Shown piece by piece: positions 17,381-26,585 of a stretch of 64,000 nucleotides of DNA. Position numbers and translations under genes: made by a program. Positions within the stretch are counted from its first letter, which is position 1. Each line of letters begins with the position of its first letter. The stretch is from an uncultured Bacteroidales bacterium (GTDB lineage: Bacteria > Bacteroidota > Bacteroidia > Bacteroidales > Paludibacteraceae), in NCBI GenBank assembly GCA_900316005.1, contig ONBH01000018.1, positions 1 to 64,000 on the forward strand, written 5' to 3'. Below the pieces are notes generated by a model that saw only the letters and a program-made list of their open reading frames with translations, was not told the origin of the DNA and did no database searches.

Positions 17381-18681
17381 TCTTTATCTTTCGCCTTTTT
17401 ACTTTCGGTTTTTGCTTTCTTCATCTTCTTGATTTCCTCGTTGAGGCGTTCTATCTCCTGCTCCTGATTGTTGATGGTCTTCAGTAGCGAGTTCAGTTCC
17501 TCATTCTCAATGGTAGTAGGATACTGTTCATCCACGAGTTGGAGGAAGTCGCTGAGGATATTCATGAAGTTGATGAACGCGTCATAGGCACTCTCGAAGT
17601 TCGAGTTGCCGCGGTCGATATGGTTCATGTAATGCAGGTAATCGGCATCTTGCAGTAGGAGCCAATCGGTCTTCAGGGCTTTGTCCTGGCACATATGAAC
17701 GCGTTCGGCTACGGCGTACATCTTCTGGATAGCCTCCTGCTGCAGGTCGTTGCCGTCAAAGATGCTCAGACCCTTGCTTTCGCCGGCCCAGGTCATGGGA
17801 TAGGGCGACGAGAGTACGTCGCTGGTCTGCATCTTCTTGGCAGCCTCGCTCGGCGTTACAAAACCGATATTCTGCTCAATGGCGTAGTAGGGTAGTGCCT
17901 TCATGAACTCAAAGATACCGGTCTCGGCACGCTGATTGATACCGAATGCGTCGGCTCCGAGCCAGATGTTAACCACGCTGTCCTCCTCGTTGCTACCGCC
18001 TAACTGATGTACAAATTTCTCGGCGTCCATCGGATAATTCGGCCACGTCGGATCCGAGAAGTGGAAACTCAACTCATCGGAACGGAGCATGTCGCGCACC
18101 AGTAAGGTCTGTTTGTTCGAGGCGGTGGAGTTATATACATAAGCCGGTGATTTCCACGACAGGATATGTTTTGCACCCTCTATCATGATGACTTTGTAGC
18201 CTAATTTCCATGCCAGCGCTGCTATCTCGTCGGAGTAGAGCAGTTCCGTATTGAATAGAGCCGTCGGTTTCACGCCGAATATCTCGTTCAGCTTCTTATC
18301 ATTCATCTTCATCTGCAGTTCCCACTCGCTCTCGCTATACTGTGCGGAGAGGGAATACGAATAGGGCGTTGCTACCAGTTCCACGCACTTGGTGGCTACC
18401 AACTCCTTCATGAGGTCGATAATCTCGGGCGTGTACTGCTCCAGCTGCTCCAGGGTGGTGCCGCATACCGCTAACGCGCATTTGAACTTACCCTTTGACA
18501 GACGAATCATGTCTTTGATAGTGCCCAACAGAGGCATGTACGACTCGCGAACCAGCCATGTAAGACGCTCTTCCGTAGCCATGTCGTCGTAGTAGTAGTG
18601 GTCCTGACCGATTTCAAAGAAACGGTACCTTCTCAGTTGCATCGGAGTGTGCATCTGAAAGCAAAAACAAATATTCTTCAT
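17377..18681 (-). CDS. glycoside hydrolase family 57 alpha-amylase
   Basis: A 434-residue cytosolic enzyme. The GH57 features are the N-terminal CFCFQMHTPMQLRRY (catalytic-domain His), ELVATPYSYSL, and TALFNTELLYSDEIA carrying the predicted nucleophile Glu. The C-terminal 60 residues are a Lys/Glu-rich coiled coil. It should cleave alpha-glucans, and its neighbours are a GT4 glycosyltransferase and a debranching enzyme, together a glycogen turnover set. The gene begins one base after the GT4 stop. Confidence 0.88.
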   Translation of the reverse strand: MKNICFCFQMHTPMQLRRYRFFEIGQDHYYYDDMATEERLTWLVRESYMPLLGTIKDMIRLSKGKFKCALAVCGTTLEQLEQYTPEIIDLMKELVATKCVELVATPYSYSLSAQYSESEWELQMKMNDKKLNEIFGVKPTALFNTELLYSDEIAALAWKLGYKVIMIEGAKHILSWKSPAYVYNSTASNKQTLLVRDMLRSDELSFHFSDPTWPNYPMDAEKFVHQLGGSNEEDSVVNIWLGADAFGINQRAETGIFEFMKALPYYAIEQNIGFVTPSEAAKKMQTSDVLSSPYPMTWAGESKGLSIFDGNDLQQEAIQKMYAVAERVHMCQDKALKTDWLLLQDADYLHYMNHIDRGNSNFESAYDAFINFMNILSDFLQLVDEQYPTTIENEELNSLLKTINNQEQEIERLNEEIKKMKKAKTESKKAKDKE

Positions 18682-18682
18682 A

Positions 18683-19825
18683 TTACCAACGATTTATCAC
18701 TTTATCATAAATTTTACGAACTTTCAATCCCGCGTCGTACCAACGGATGTTATTGACCTCTTCGCGACCTAACTCGCTGAGTGACTTATACATAGCCGGA
18801 TATTTGACTATTGCGTAAATGGCATCGGCCATGGCGTCTATGTCCCAGTAATCGGTCTTGATGGCGTGTGTGAGAATCTCGGCGCAGCCGGACTGATGGG
18901 ATATGATACTCGGGCATCCCACCTGCATAGCCTCCAAGGGCGATATACCGAAGGGTTCGCTCACCGAGGGCATGATGTACACGTCCGAATCGGCCAGGAT
19001 CTCCTGCACCTGACGACCGCGCATGAAGCCCGGGAAGTGGAACTTGTCGGCAATGCCGCGTTTGGCCACCAGGTCTATCATCTTATTCATCATATCGCCG
19101 CTGCCGGCCATCACAAAACGTACGCCATCGGTCTTTTCCAGCACGCGTGCTGCTGCTTCTACAAAGTACTCGGGCCCCTTCTGCATGGTGATACGGCCGA
19201 GGAAGGTCACCAGTTTGTCCTTGCGGGGATGTTTCTGGAACTCATCGGGGTTCGCCAACGGCTCTACGGCATTATGCACCGTGCTGACCTTATTGGGGTC
19301 TTGACCGTATTTCTCGATAACGGTCTGGCGCGTCAGGTTGCTCACGCACATGATATGGTCGGCTTCGTCCATACCGCGACGCTCGATGGAATAAACGATG
19401 GGGTTCACGTTGCCGCGACTGCGGTCGAAATCGGTCGCATGTACGTGGATCACCAGCGGCTTGCCACTCAGTCTCTTGGCTGTCACTCCTGCGGGATAAG
19501 TCAGCCAGTCGTGCGAGTGGATGATATCGAAGTCCAACTGACGAGCCAGCACCGAAGCTACCTCATCGTAGTTGCCAATCTCCTCTACCAGGTTATCGGG
19601 ATAACGTCCCGAGAACTCAATACGGCCGCGTCCGGGCACATCCACGCTGTTAGCGCCGATGATGCGCAGAAATGACTGATCCTCATCGCCCCAGGGCTTG
19701 GGCAGGATAAAGGTGATATGCATGTCTTCCTGCTGCGCCATGCCGCGGGTCAGGCCGTAACTTGCAGTACCAAGACCGCCTAAAATATGGGGAGGAAACT
19801 CCCACCCGAACATCAATGCATTCAT
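18683..19825 (-). CDS. GT4 glycosyltransferase (glycogen synthase-like)
   Basis: A 380-residue GT-B enzyme. It starts MNALMFGWEFPPHILGGLG, has HSHDWLTYPAG, the donor-site TFLGRITMQKGPEYFVEAA and the EPFGISPLEAMQVGCP motif with the catalytic Glu. The WEFPP..GGLG start is shared by the archaeal/Bacteroidota-type GT4 enzymes encoded beside GH57 and debranching genes, which points to glycogen or alpha-glucan synthesis. The start overlaps the debranching gene by four bases (19822-19825). Confidence 0.87.
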   Translation of the reverse strand: MNALMFGWEFPPHILGGLGTASYGLTRGMAQQEDMHITFILPKPWGDEDQSFLRIIGANSVDVPGRGRIEFSGRYPDNLVEEIGNYDEVASVLARQLDFDIIHSHDWLTYPAGVTAKRLSGKPLVIHVHATDFDRSRGNVNPIVYSIERRGMDEADHIMCVSNLTRQTVIEKYGQDPNKVSTVHNAVEPLANPDEFQKHPRKDKLVTFLGRITMQKGPEYFVEAAARVLEKTDGVRFVMAGSGDMMNKMIDLVAKRGIADKFHFPGFMRGRQVQEILADSDVYIMPSVSEPFGISPLEAMQVGCPSIISHQSGCAEILTHAIKTDYWDIDAMADAIYAIVKYPAMYKSLSELGREEVNNIRWYDAGLKVRKIYDKVINRW

Positions 19826-21789
19826 ATTGTCTGTTGCGTTTCAAAATGGTTCATTGTATCAATCACGGATATCACGGCCGCTACGCTTGGTGCGTAACTC
19901 ATGCCGCCGTGTCCTTTGTAGGGCGGGTTGCCGTCGTACAGTTCGTTGACCGTACCAATAGTCAGTTCGGTCATCTCCATCTCATAGCCCACCAGCAGCC
20001 GGTGCATGAAACTCAGTCCACTCCGTTTATACACACTCATGTACGCGCGTGCATACGCGGCAATCGTGAAAGGCCATACCGGGCCGTTGTGCAGGTTATG
20101 GTCGCGCTCGGTCTGACCGCCTACGTACATCGGACGGTAGTCGCCGCTCTTGGGGGACAGGGTTCTTAGACCGCGCGGAGTAAGCAACTCCTTGGTGCAG
20201 ATATCCACCACCGCCTTCTGCTGTTTCTTATCCAGCGGCGAATACGGCAGAGCTGCAGCCCATATCTGGTTCGGACGTACCTCACGGTTGTGGTAGTCGT
20301 CCACTACGTAGTCGTCCAGGTACATACCGTTCCAGAACGTACGTACAAAGGCATCACGCATCAGCTCCGCTTGGTATTCCATCAGGTCGGCTCCCTGCTC
20401 CTTGCCCAGAGCACGCATCAACTCGGCGGTGAAACGCATGGCGTTGTACCACAGGGCATTAAGTTCCACGATATAACCCGTACGCGGGGTGATAGGCACG
20501 CCGTCCTCCATCGCGTTCATCCACGTGGCGGGACGCTCACGGCCATCGGTCCATAGCAGACCGTTGGGGTGCATATAGGTGCGCGGATGGCATTGCTTGC
20601 GGTAGTAAGCAATCACCTTCATGCACAACTCGCCGTATTTCTTGGCAGCTTCTTCTGTCGAATATTTATGGGCATATTTCTGTATCGCACGTACGAACCA
20701 CAACAGTGCATCGGGTTCGTCCATCCCCTTCAGACCAATACTGCCTTCCGGCGCACCGCCACCCGGGTTGTTGACAAAGGTTTCCACTTCGCCTACGGCT
20801 GTCTTATCGATGATAGCCTCCCAATATTCGGGACGATCGATATCCAACGTGCAGCTGGCTACGGACAGGAACTGCTCACGGGCGGTAGCTTTGTACCAGG
20901 GATAGCCGGCCAGTAGGTAACACTTGTCACCAACGCGCTGGTAGAACTGGCTGGCGCTGTTGCGCAGGCATGCCCACATGTCATCGCGCGAGATACGACG
21001 TTGCACCTCTTTCTCCCACATCGTCTTGAGCGAAGCCGGATTCACCTCGCTGATACCGGCCGAGAAGATGAGGGTATCGCCCTTCTTCATGGGTATGTCC
21101 CAGCAACCGGGTACCAACTGATCCTCCTTGTATTCGTAGCCGCGTTCCCTTTCTTTCTTATACTCGATGCCGCGGTACCACTGGGGATTATGGGTGTAGG
21201 TTACCTTCTTGCTGAACTGCATATACAACTCGGGATAACCGGCATACATGCACATCTTACAGCCGTTCTTTACCTCCTGCACCTCGGTATTGGCATCGAG
21301 ATTCTCGTGCGTGAGGGTGTTGACACTACGGAATGCCGCAAACGGACGGAAACGCAACGTGGTAGCCGAACCCGACTCTATCAGCGTGTACTTGATCAGC
21401 ACGCGCGGCTCAAAGCTGACCAGCAGGCGCTCCTTCGTCAGTACCACACCACCTACACGGTATGTCGTCTTTGACAAGGTCGTGCAGTCGAACTCGCGGA
21501 TGTACTTGTGACCGTTGGGATTAAACATGTTCTCGCCGTACTGATGGACGCCAAGGTTAAATTCCGCGCCGTGTTGGATAACAGTCTCGTCCAGCGACGA
21601 GAGTAGCACATGATTCTCATTGCCGAATTGGGGCAACGGCACCACCAACAAACCGTGGTACTTGCGCGTGTTGCAGTCCACAAGGGTACTGGCCATGTAC
21701 GTTCCCGCACGGTTGGTGTGAATCATCTCCTTGTCCAGACTCCGATCTAAATTCATGAGCAGAGTCTTGTCAAATTGCAAATAACTCAT
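19822..21789 (-). CDS. glycogen debranching enzyme (amylo-alpha-1,6-glucosidase, GH133)
   Basis: A 655-residue cytosolic protein. The N-terminal GDE domain begins with TNRAGTYMASTLVDCNTRKYHGLL and the C-terminal (alpha/alpha)6 catalytic domain contains YPWYKATAREQF, PDALLWF, GLLWTDGR and RPNQIWAAALPYSPL. It hydrolyses alpha-1,6 branches. ATG 21789 (MSYLQFDKTLL) is preferred to one at 21798. It heads the tight run GDE-GT4-GH57-porin-Clp-trxA. Confidence 0.9.
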   Translation of the reverse strand: MSYLQFDKTLLMNLDRSLDKEMIHTNRAGTYMASTLVDCNTRKYHGLLVVPLPQFGNENHVLLSSLDETVIQHGAEFNLGVHQYGENMFNPNGHKYIREFDCTTLSKTTYRVGGVVLTKERLLVSFEPRVLIKYTLIESGSATTLRFRPFAAFRSVNTLTHENLDANTEVQEVKNGCKMCMYAGYPELYMQFSKKVTYTHNPQWYRGIEYKKERERGYEYKEDQLVPGCWDIPMKKGDTLIFSAGISEVNPASLKTMWEKEVQRRISRDDMWACLRNSASQFYQRVGDKCYLLAGYPWYKATAREQFLSVASCTLDIDRPEYWEAIIDKTAVGEVETFVNNPGGGAPEGSIGLKGMDEPDALLWFVRAIQKYAHKYSTEEAAKKYGELCMKVIAYYRKQCHPRTYMHPNGLLWTDGRERPATWMNAMEDGVPITPRTGYIVELNALWYNAMRFTAELMRALGKEQGADLMEYQAELMRDAFVRTFWNGMYLDDYVVDDYHNREVRPNQIWAAALPYSPLDKKQQKAVVDICTKELLTPRGLRTLSPKSGDYRPMYVGGQTERDHNLHNGPVWPFTIAAYARAYMSVYKRSGLSFMHRLLVGYEMEMTELTIGTVNELYDGNPPYKGHGGMSYAPSVAAVISVIDTMNHFETQQTI

Positions 21790-21832
21790 AATTATCAATT
21801 ATCAACTATCAATTATCAACTATCAATTATCG
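21790..21832 (-). repeat. AATTATC/AACTATC word repeat before debranching gene
   Basis: Five or six tandem words of the type TCAATTATCAAC cover the 43 bases directly upstream of the debranching enzyme start. The remaining 49 bases to the manC stop contain two small hairpins (CGGCTTTAGCCG and GGCTCAGCC). Confidence 0.65.
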
Positions 21833-21881
21833 TACGGCTTTAGCCGATCGTTCGAGGCTCAGCCGAGATAAGAACTATCAA

Positions 21882-23033
21882 CTAATTGAACTTCCCCTTA
21901 AACCTCACTTCCGCGTCCGTTACCATCTGACGGATGTGCTGTTCGTCGCTCTTCGGGCAAATCAGCAGCACGCCGTCGGCCTCGGCCACGATGTAGTCGT
22001 TCAGCCCCTTCAGCACGGCCAGGTGTCCGGCAGGCAGGGTTACCACGTTGTTCTCGCTGTCGTAGTACATGGCTTCGCTCTTCAGCGTCACATTGCCCTG
22101 TGGGTCCTTGTCGCTCAGCTCGTACAGCGAACCCCAGGTTCCCAAATCGCTCCAACCAAATGATGCCGGCTGTACATACACATTCGGAGCTTTCTCCATA
22201 ACGCCGTAGTCAATCGATATATTGGGGCACAAGGGGAAGTTCTCTTGCATGAATGCCTCCTCCTTATCTGTACCCATCAGCATCTCGCCGGGTTTGAGCT
22301 TCTCCACTACTTCGGGTAGATACTGAATGTATGCCGTGCGGATAGCCCGTAGGTTCCACAGGAAGATACCCGAGTTCCACAGAAACTCACCGCTCTTCAC
22401 AAACACCTCCGCCAGCTCGCGATCGGGCTTCTCGGTAAAGGTCTTCACTTTATAGATACCGTTGTACGTAACCTCCGAAGCATCCTTCTGTATGTAGCCA
22501 TACCCTGTCTCCGGACGCGTCGGCTGCATACCCAAGGTCATCAGGCAGTCGTTTTTCTTCGTAAACTCAAACCCCTTCAGGATAGCTGCGCGGAACTTAT
22601 CCTCCTGCAGAATCAGGTGGTCGCTGGGCGCTACCACGATATTGGCATTCATCAGCTCGTTATCCCAGTCCACCGCGCCATCGGCTGTCAGGGGCACGTT
22701 CTGCCCCGCCTTCTTACGCATGTCGCCCTTGATATGGGCTATCGCATAGCCGATGCAGGGAGCCGTGTTGCGACGGGCGGGTTCGCACAGAACCTGCTCC
22801 GGACGCAGATCCGGAATCTGCTCCAAGATCATCTGTTTGTATGCTACATTGGTCACTATCAAGATGTTCTCTATCGGAATAATCGGACGGAAACGATCCA
22901 CCGTCATCTGCAATAGCGAACGTCCTATGCCGAAGAAATCCAGAAATTGTTTCGGACGGTTGTTACGCGAGAAAGGCCAGAAACGACTACCGATTCCGCC
23001 TGCCATGATTACGCAATAATTTTTCTCGTTCAT
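21882..23033 (-). CDS. manC: mannose-1-phosphate guanylyltransferase
   Basis: A 383-residue nucleotidyltransferase that makes GDP-mannose. It starts MNEKNYCVIMAGGIGSRFWP with the pyrophosphorylase loop and RPKQFLDFFG. PSDHLI, TRPETGYGYI and FTEKPD are also present. The isomerase domain of bifunctional enzymes is absent, as usual in Bacteroidota. ATG 23033 is preferred to an upstream ATG that would lie within the promoter. It may be cotranscribed with the glycogen genes. Confidence 0.92.
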   Translation of the reverse strand: MNEKNYCVIMAGGIGSRFWPFSRNNRPKQFLDFFGIGRSLLQMTVDRFRPIIPIENILIVTNVAYKQMILEQIPDLRPEQVLCEPARRNTAPCIGYAIAHIKGDMRKKAGQNVPLTADGAVDWDNELMNANIVVAPSDHLILQEDKFRAAILKGFEFTKKNDCLMTLGMQPTRPETGYGYIQKDASEVTYNGIYKVKTFTEKPDRELAEVFVKSGEFLWNSGIFLWNLRAIRTAYIQYLPEVVEKLKPGEMLMGTDKEEAFMQENFPLCPNISIDYGVMEKAPNVYVQPASFGWSDLGTWGSLYELSDKDPQGNVTLKSEAMYYDSENNVVTLPAGHLAVLKGLNDYIVAEADGVLLICPKSDEQHIRQMVTDAEVRFKGKFN

Positions 23034-23076
23034 ATCGTATTTTGCTATATATTTTCTGTCGTACCTTAAATGGGCT

Positions 23077-23108
23077 GCAAAGATACAACTTTTTTCTGAT
23101 ATGTGCAA
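23077..23108 (-). promoter_or_regulatory. manC promoter
   Basis: On the minus strand, TTG (complement of 23106-23108), 20 bases, then TATCTTTGC (complement of 23077-23085), giving a leader of about 40 bases. Confidence 0.75.
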
Positions 23109-23109
23109 G

Positions 23110-23148
23110 AAAAATCGCCAAATTCTTACGAAAAGGCGATTTTTTTTT
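23110..23148. terminator. terminator hairpin downstream of glf remnant
   Basis: AAAATCGCC and GGCGATTTT form a 9-bp stem with T tracts on both sides (TTTTTTTTT on plus, TTTTTC on minus). It would end minus-strand transcription from the glf remnant before the manC promoter. Confidence 0.75.
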
Positions 23149-23212
23149 GGAAAAGTTGACTAGTGAGCGAGTGTACTAGTTGTTCAAGTCGCTCATAGGT
23201 GCTCACGAAGGT

Positions 23213-23230
23213 GTCGGATTAATATCCGAC
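23213..23230. repeat. small hairpin GTCGGAT/ATCCGAC
   Basis: A 7-bp perfect stem with a four-base loop lying just after the glf remnant stop. Possibly part of its old terminator region. The stretch 23149-23244 holds no gene. Confidence 0.4.
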
Positions 23231-23244
23231 GAAATGAACAAAGT

Positions 23245-23403
23245 CTATATCTCCAAGTTCAAAACTTTCTCAATAACCGGAGCCATGTCGTAGTATTTGT
23301 ACTCGGCGAGGCGGCCGCCGAAGAGGACATTGGGCTCTTGGGCAACGAGAGCATGGTATTGGTCTGTAAGGGTATTGTTGCGGGTATCATTTACCGGGTA
23401 GAA
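23245..23403 (-). pseudogene. glf: 3' remnant of UDP-galactopyranose mutase
   Basis: The last 52 codons read YPVNDTRNNTLTDQYHALV, EPNVLFGGRLAEYKYYDM and a VIEKVLNLEI end, which is the C-terminus of Glf (UDP-galactopyranose mutase). Everything before the YPV is lost: upstream the frame continues for about 50 codons into sequence with no Glf features and no domain. A full Glf has about 370 residues. It is a decayed leftover of a cell-surface sugar gene beside manC, likely from loss or exchange of a polysaccharide locus. Confidence 0.75.
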
Positions 23404-23518
23404 CTGCTCCAAACAAATACATGCTTCATTGAAAGGAACCGGGGAGAGGTTCCAAAGGCAATAAAATGTGTATTTGGTAACTACAAACGATAAAAAAACG
23501 CCCAAAAAGCAATTTTTT

Positions 23519-23551
23519 TTTGTGTATGTCAAAAAAAAACTATACTTTTGC
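23519..23551 (+). promoter_or_regulatory. promoter of LolD-like gene, near-leaderless
   Basis: TTTG at 23519-23522, 20 bases, TACTTTTGC at 23543-23551. ATG 23560 is only eight bases after the -7 box, so the transcript would have about five leader bases or fewer. Confidence 0.75.
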
Positions 23552-23559
23552 AAAATATT

Positions 23560-24213
23560 ATGATAACGATTAAAAACATACGCAAATCTTTTGGCGATTT
23601 GGAGGTGCTGAAAGGAGTGAATCTGTCCGTCGAAAAAGGCGAGATTGTCGCCATCGTCGGCAAAAGCGGCGCCGGTAAGACGACCTTGCTGCAGATTATC
23701 GGTACACTCGACACGCCCGATAGCGGTTCCGTCATCATCGACGGCACCGATGTGTCACAACTGACCGAGCGACAACTGGCGGAGTTCCGCAACCGACATA
23801 TCGGTTTTATCTTCCAGTTCCACCAACTGCTGCCTGAGTTTAGTGCTCTGGAGAATGTGATGATGCCGGCTCTGATAGCCCGTGTGGACGAAGCGGAAGC
23901 GCGCCGGCGCGCTACGCAACTGCTGACGGATCTGGGACTGAAGGACAGACTCGCGCACCGCCCCAATCAGCTCTCAGGCGGCGAGAAACAACGTGTGGCG
24001 GCAGCACGAGCTATGATGATGCAGCCCAGCGTCATACTGGCTGACGAACCCAGTGGCAGCCTGGATGAACAGAATAAACAGGAGCTGAACAAACTGCTAC
24101 TGGAGATGCGCGACCGCTACGGACAAACAATCATCATCGTCACCCACGACAGCGATATGGCTCGCATCTCGGACCGCGTGATAGAGATGAAAGACGGGAA
24201 GGTTGACAGTTGA
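23560..24213 (+). CDS. ABC transporter ATP-binding protein, LolD-like
   Basis: A 217-residue ATPase. Walker [10 protein letters not shown]-loop [16 protein letters not shown], signature [10 protein letters not shown], Walker [10 protein letters not shown] and the H-loop VTHD are all intact. The [13 protein letters not shown] and [10 protein letters not shown] features match the LolD/MacB subfamily that powers lipoprotein release. No permease gene is adjacent; the next gene encodes the GldB lipoprotein. ATG 23560 is chosen because the upstream TTG lies in the -7 box. Confidence 0.88.
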   Translation: MITIKNIRKSFGDLEVLKGVNLSVEKGEIVAIVGKSGAGKTTLLQIIGTLDTPDSGSVIIDGTDVSQLTERQLAEFRNRHIGFIFQFHQLLPEFSALENVMMPALIARVDEAEARRRATQLLTDLGLKDRLAHRPNQLSGGEKQRVAAARAMMMQPSVILADEPSGSLDEQNKQELNKLLLEMRDRYGQTIIIVTHDSDMARISDRVIEMKDGKVDS

Positions 24214-24232
24214 CAGTTGATAGTTGATAGTT
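24201..24232 (+). repeat. GTTGACA/GTTGATA word repeat before gldB
   Basis: Four tandem 8-base words (GTTGACAGTTGACAGTTGAT and AGTTGATAG) start inside the last codons of the LolD-like gene and end on the gldB start codon. Confidence 0.7.
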
Positions 24233-25243
24233 ATGAATTGGCGAAGAGGAATAATCGTAGTATTGTGTGGCGTGATGCTGACGGCCTGTCAGAAGGGACG
24301 GAACTATTTCCCGAAGACGATGGAGGCGCAGCACGTCACCATCGTGCGCTTTGATGAGGCGCTGATGAACGTGCGAACCGAATCGGTGGCAGACGATATC
24401 CGGCTGCTCTACACCGAATACCCGGACTTCATGCCCGTGTGGGTGGAGGATATCTTAGGCATTCCATCCTCGGACACCGCCTATTTGCAGGAAGCCCTGC
24501 CGCAGTTCCTGAACGATACCGTCTATGGTTTTCGCGACACCAACCGCCGCGCAAAGCTGCTCTTTCAGGATATCAGCGATGTGCAGCAGGAACTGGATGA
24601 GGCCTTTACCCGCCTCAAGGCACTCTATCCCGAGATGGAGGTGCCCCGCGTGACGCTGTTTGTATCCGGCTTTAATGCCTCTATCCTCTTTGTGGGCGAA
24701 GACCTGGCTGCCGGAACAGATATGTATCTGGGCTCGGACTACGAGTACTACAACCGCGTCGTCTATGAATACCAGAAACAGACCATGCGCAAGGAGTGCA
24801 TGGCAACGGACTTGGTGAGTGCGTACCTCTTCCGCCATATACCCTATACGAGCCAGAAGAACCGCCTACTGGAGAACATGATCTACCGCGGCAAGGTGAT
24901 GTACCTATTGAGCCTGCTGATGGACAGCGAACCCGACTACGAGGTGATGGGTTACACGCGCGAACAATGGAAATGGTGCGTGAAATACGAACGAGCCATC
25001 TGGAACACGATGATGGACAAACGTGACCTCTTCAAGACCGACAGCAAGATACTGACCTCGTACCTAAACGATGGCCCCTTTACGCAAGAGGTGTCGCAAG
25101 ATGCACCCGGACGACTGGGAACCTGGGTCGGATGGCGAATCGTAGAAAGCTATATGCAGCATAACCCCGAGGTAAGCCTGCAGCAACTGATGGCAGAAGG
25201 CGATGCGCAGAAGATTTTGGAACTAAGCTTCTATAAACCGTAA
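24233..25243 (+). CDS. gldB: GldB-type gliding/T9SS-associated lipoprotein
   Basis: A 336-residue lipoprotein: signal segment ending in LTAC (Cys at about 19), then the GldB pattern with YPDFMPVW, F.DISDVQQELDEAFTRLK, VTLFVSGFN, DMYLGSDYEYYN, NRLLENMIYRGKVMYLL, WKWCVKYERAIWN and APGRLGTWVGWRIVESYM. GldB is a conserved Bacteroidota envelope lipoprotein associated with gliding and type IX secretion, and it is kept in non-gliding species. The presence of a T9SS cargo tail later in this window fits. Confidence 0.85.
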   Translation: MNWRRGIIVVLCGVMLTACQKGRNYFPKTMEAQHVTIVRFDEALMNVRTESVADDIRLLYTEYPDFMPVWVEDILGIPSSDTAYLQEALPQFLNDTVYGFRDTNRRAKLLFQDISDVQQELDEAFTRLKALYPEMEVPRVTLFVSGFNASILFVGEDLAAGTDMYLGSDYEYYNRVVYEYQKQTMRKECMATDLVSAYLFRHIPYTSQKNRLLENMIYRGKVMYLLSLLMDSEPDYEVMGYTREQWKWCVKYERAIWNTMMDKRDLFKTDSKILTSYLNDGPFTQEVSQDAPGRLGTWVGWRIVESYMQHNPEVSLQQLMAEGDAQKILELSFYKP

Positions 25244-25247
25244 TTTT

Positions 25248-25345
25248 AGTTGAGAGTTTAGAGTTGAGTGTTTAGTGAAGTTGAGAGTTTAGAGTTGAGA
25301 GAAGTAAATGGTAAATGGAGAATGGAAAATGGAAAATTGAAACAA
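25248..25345 (+). repeat. degenerate word-repeat spacer before sufS
   Basis: Words of the type GTTGAGAGTTTAGAGTTGAG give way to GTAAATGGTAAATGGAGAAT and GGAAAATGGAAA. It fills the spacer from the gldB stop to just before the sufS ATG at 25351. Confidence 0.65.
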
Positions 25346-25350
25346 AAAAG

Positions 25351-26568
25351 ATGAATAGAGCAGATTTTGAAATACTGAATCAGACGGTGTACAAACGGCC
25401 GTTGGTGTATTTGGATAATGCGGCTACGACGCAGAAACCGACGGCGGTCATCAATGCCCTGACGGAGGCTTACACCACCTGGAATGCTAATATCCACCGT
25501 GGTGTGCATCACCTTAGTCAGGTGGCTACGCAGAAACACGAGGAAGCACGGCAGAAGACCGCCGACTTCCTGCATGCTGCTTCTGCACGCGAGATTGTTT
25601 TTACCAAAGGTACGACCAACAGTCTGAACCTCTTGGCATTCTCCTTTGGCGAGGCTCTGGTGCACGAGGGCGACGAGATTCTGGTCAGCGCCGTGGAGCA
25701 CCACTCGAATATCGTTCCCTGGCAGATGTTATGCCAACGCAAGAAAGCCCGCCTGCGCGTCATACCGATGCGGGAGGACTGCACCTTAGATATAGAAGCC
25801 TATGCTGCGCTGCTCAATGAGCGCACGCGTCTGGTCAGCGTGGCGTATGTGAGCAACGTGCTCGGTATCATCCAGCCCGTGGAGGATGTCATCCGGTTGG
25901 CGCATGCAAAGGAGATACCGGTCTGTATCGACGGCGCACAAGCTGTGCCGCATCTGCCCGTGGATGTGCAGGCTCTGGACTGCGACTTCCTGGCATTCTC
26001 GGCGCATAAGATGTATGGTCCTACGGGGCTTGGTGTGCTCTATGGCAAGGAGAAATGGCTCAACATGCTTCCGCCGGCTGAAGGTGGGGGAGAGATGATT
26101 GAGCACGTACGTTGGGACAACACCACCTATAATACCTTACCTTATAAGTTCGAGGCTGGAACTCCTGATTTCATCGGCAGTTATGCTTTTGGCGTAGCCT
26201 TGGATTATATGAATAGCCTCGGTCGCGAGGCGATAACCCGCTACGAGGCGGAACTATGCCGATACCTGGAGTCACAACTTGCTGCTATTCAGGGCGTTCG
26301 GATTTATGCGGCAGGGCATGAGAAAGCCGGAGCCGTGTCCTTTAACGTCTATCGCGAGGATGGCCAATTGCTGCATCCCTTTGATGTCGGAACGCTGCTG
26401 GATAGGCAGGGCGTAGCCGTTCGTACCGGTCACCATTGTGCCGAGCCGCTCATCGATGCCTTGGGCGTACCGGGTACCATTCGCGCTTCGCTGGCGTTAT
26501 ACAACACATGCGAGGATATTGACGCGCTCATCCGTGCGCTCGAGACAGCCGTAGCGATGTTGTCGTAG
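25351..26568 (+). CDS. sufS: cysteine desulfurase SufS
   Basis: A 405-residue PLP enzyme that takes sulfur from cysteine for Fe-S cluster assembly. It starts with the SufS pattern YLDNAATTQKP and has AVEHHSNIVPWQ, CIDGAQAVPH, the PLP lysine in FSAHKMYGPTG and the catalytic Cys in RTGHHCAEPL. ATG 25351 (MNRADFEILNQ) is chosen; an upstream ATG at 25315 would use the word-repeat spacer as coding. No other suf gene is adjacent. Confidence 0.94.
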   Translation: MNRADFEILNQTVYKRPLVYLDNAATTQKPTAVINALTEAYTTWNANIHRGVHHLSQVATQKHEEARQKTADFLHAASAREIVFTKGTTNSLNLLAFSFGEALVHEGDEILVSAVEHHSNIVPWQMLCQRKKARLRVIPMREDCTLDIEAYAALLNERTRLVSVAYVSNVLGIIQPVEDVIRLAHAKEIPVCIDGAQAVPHLPVDVQALDCDFLAFSAHKMYGPTGLGVLYGKEKWLNMLPPAEGGGEMIEHVRWDNTTYNTLPYKFEAGTPDFIGSYAFGVALDYMNSLGREAITRYEAELCRYLESQLAAIQGVRIYAAGHEKAGAVSFNVYREDGQLLHPFDVGTLLDRQGVAVRTGHHCAEPLIDALGVPGTIRASLALYNTCEDIDALIRALETAVAMLS

Positions 26569-26585
26569 CAGTATGTTTTTTCCCG

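Noticed and set aside
21833..21881. Possible riboswitch or terminator between manC and the debranching gene
   Set aside because: Only two short stems without T tract or conserved riboswitch features; the genes are probably cotranscribed.
23404..23553. Extension of the glf remnant into a complete 102-residue protein
   Set aside because: Residues before the YPV of the Glf end show no Glf similarity and overlap the promoter region of the divergent LolD-like gene.
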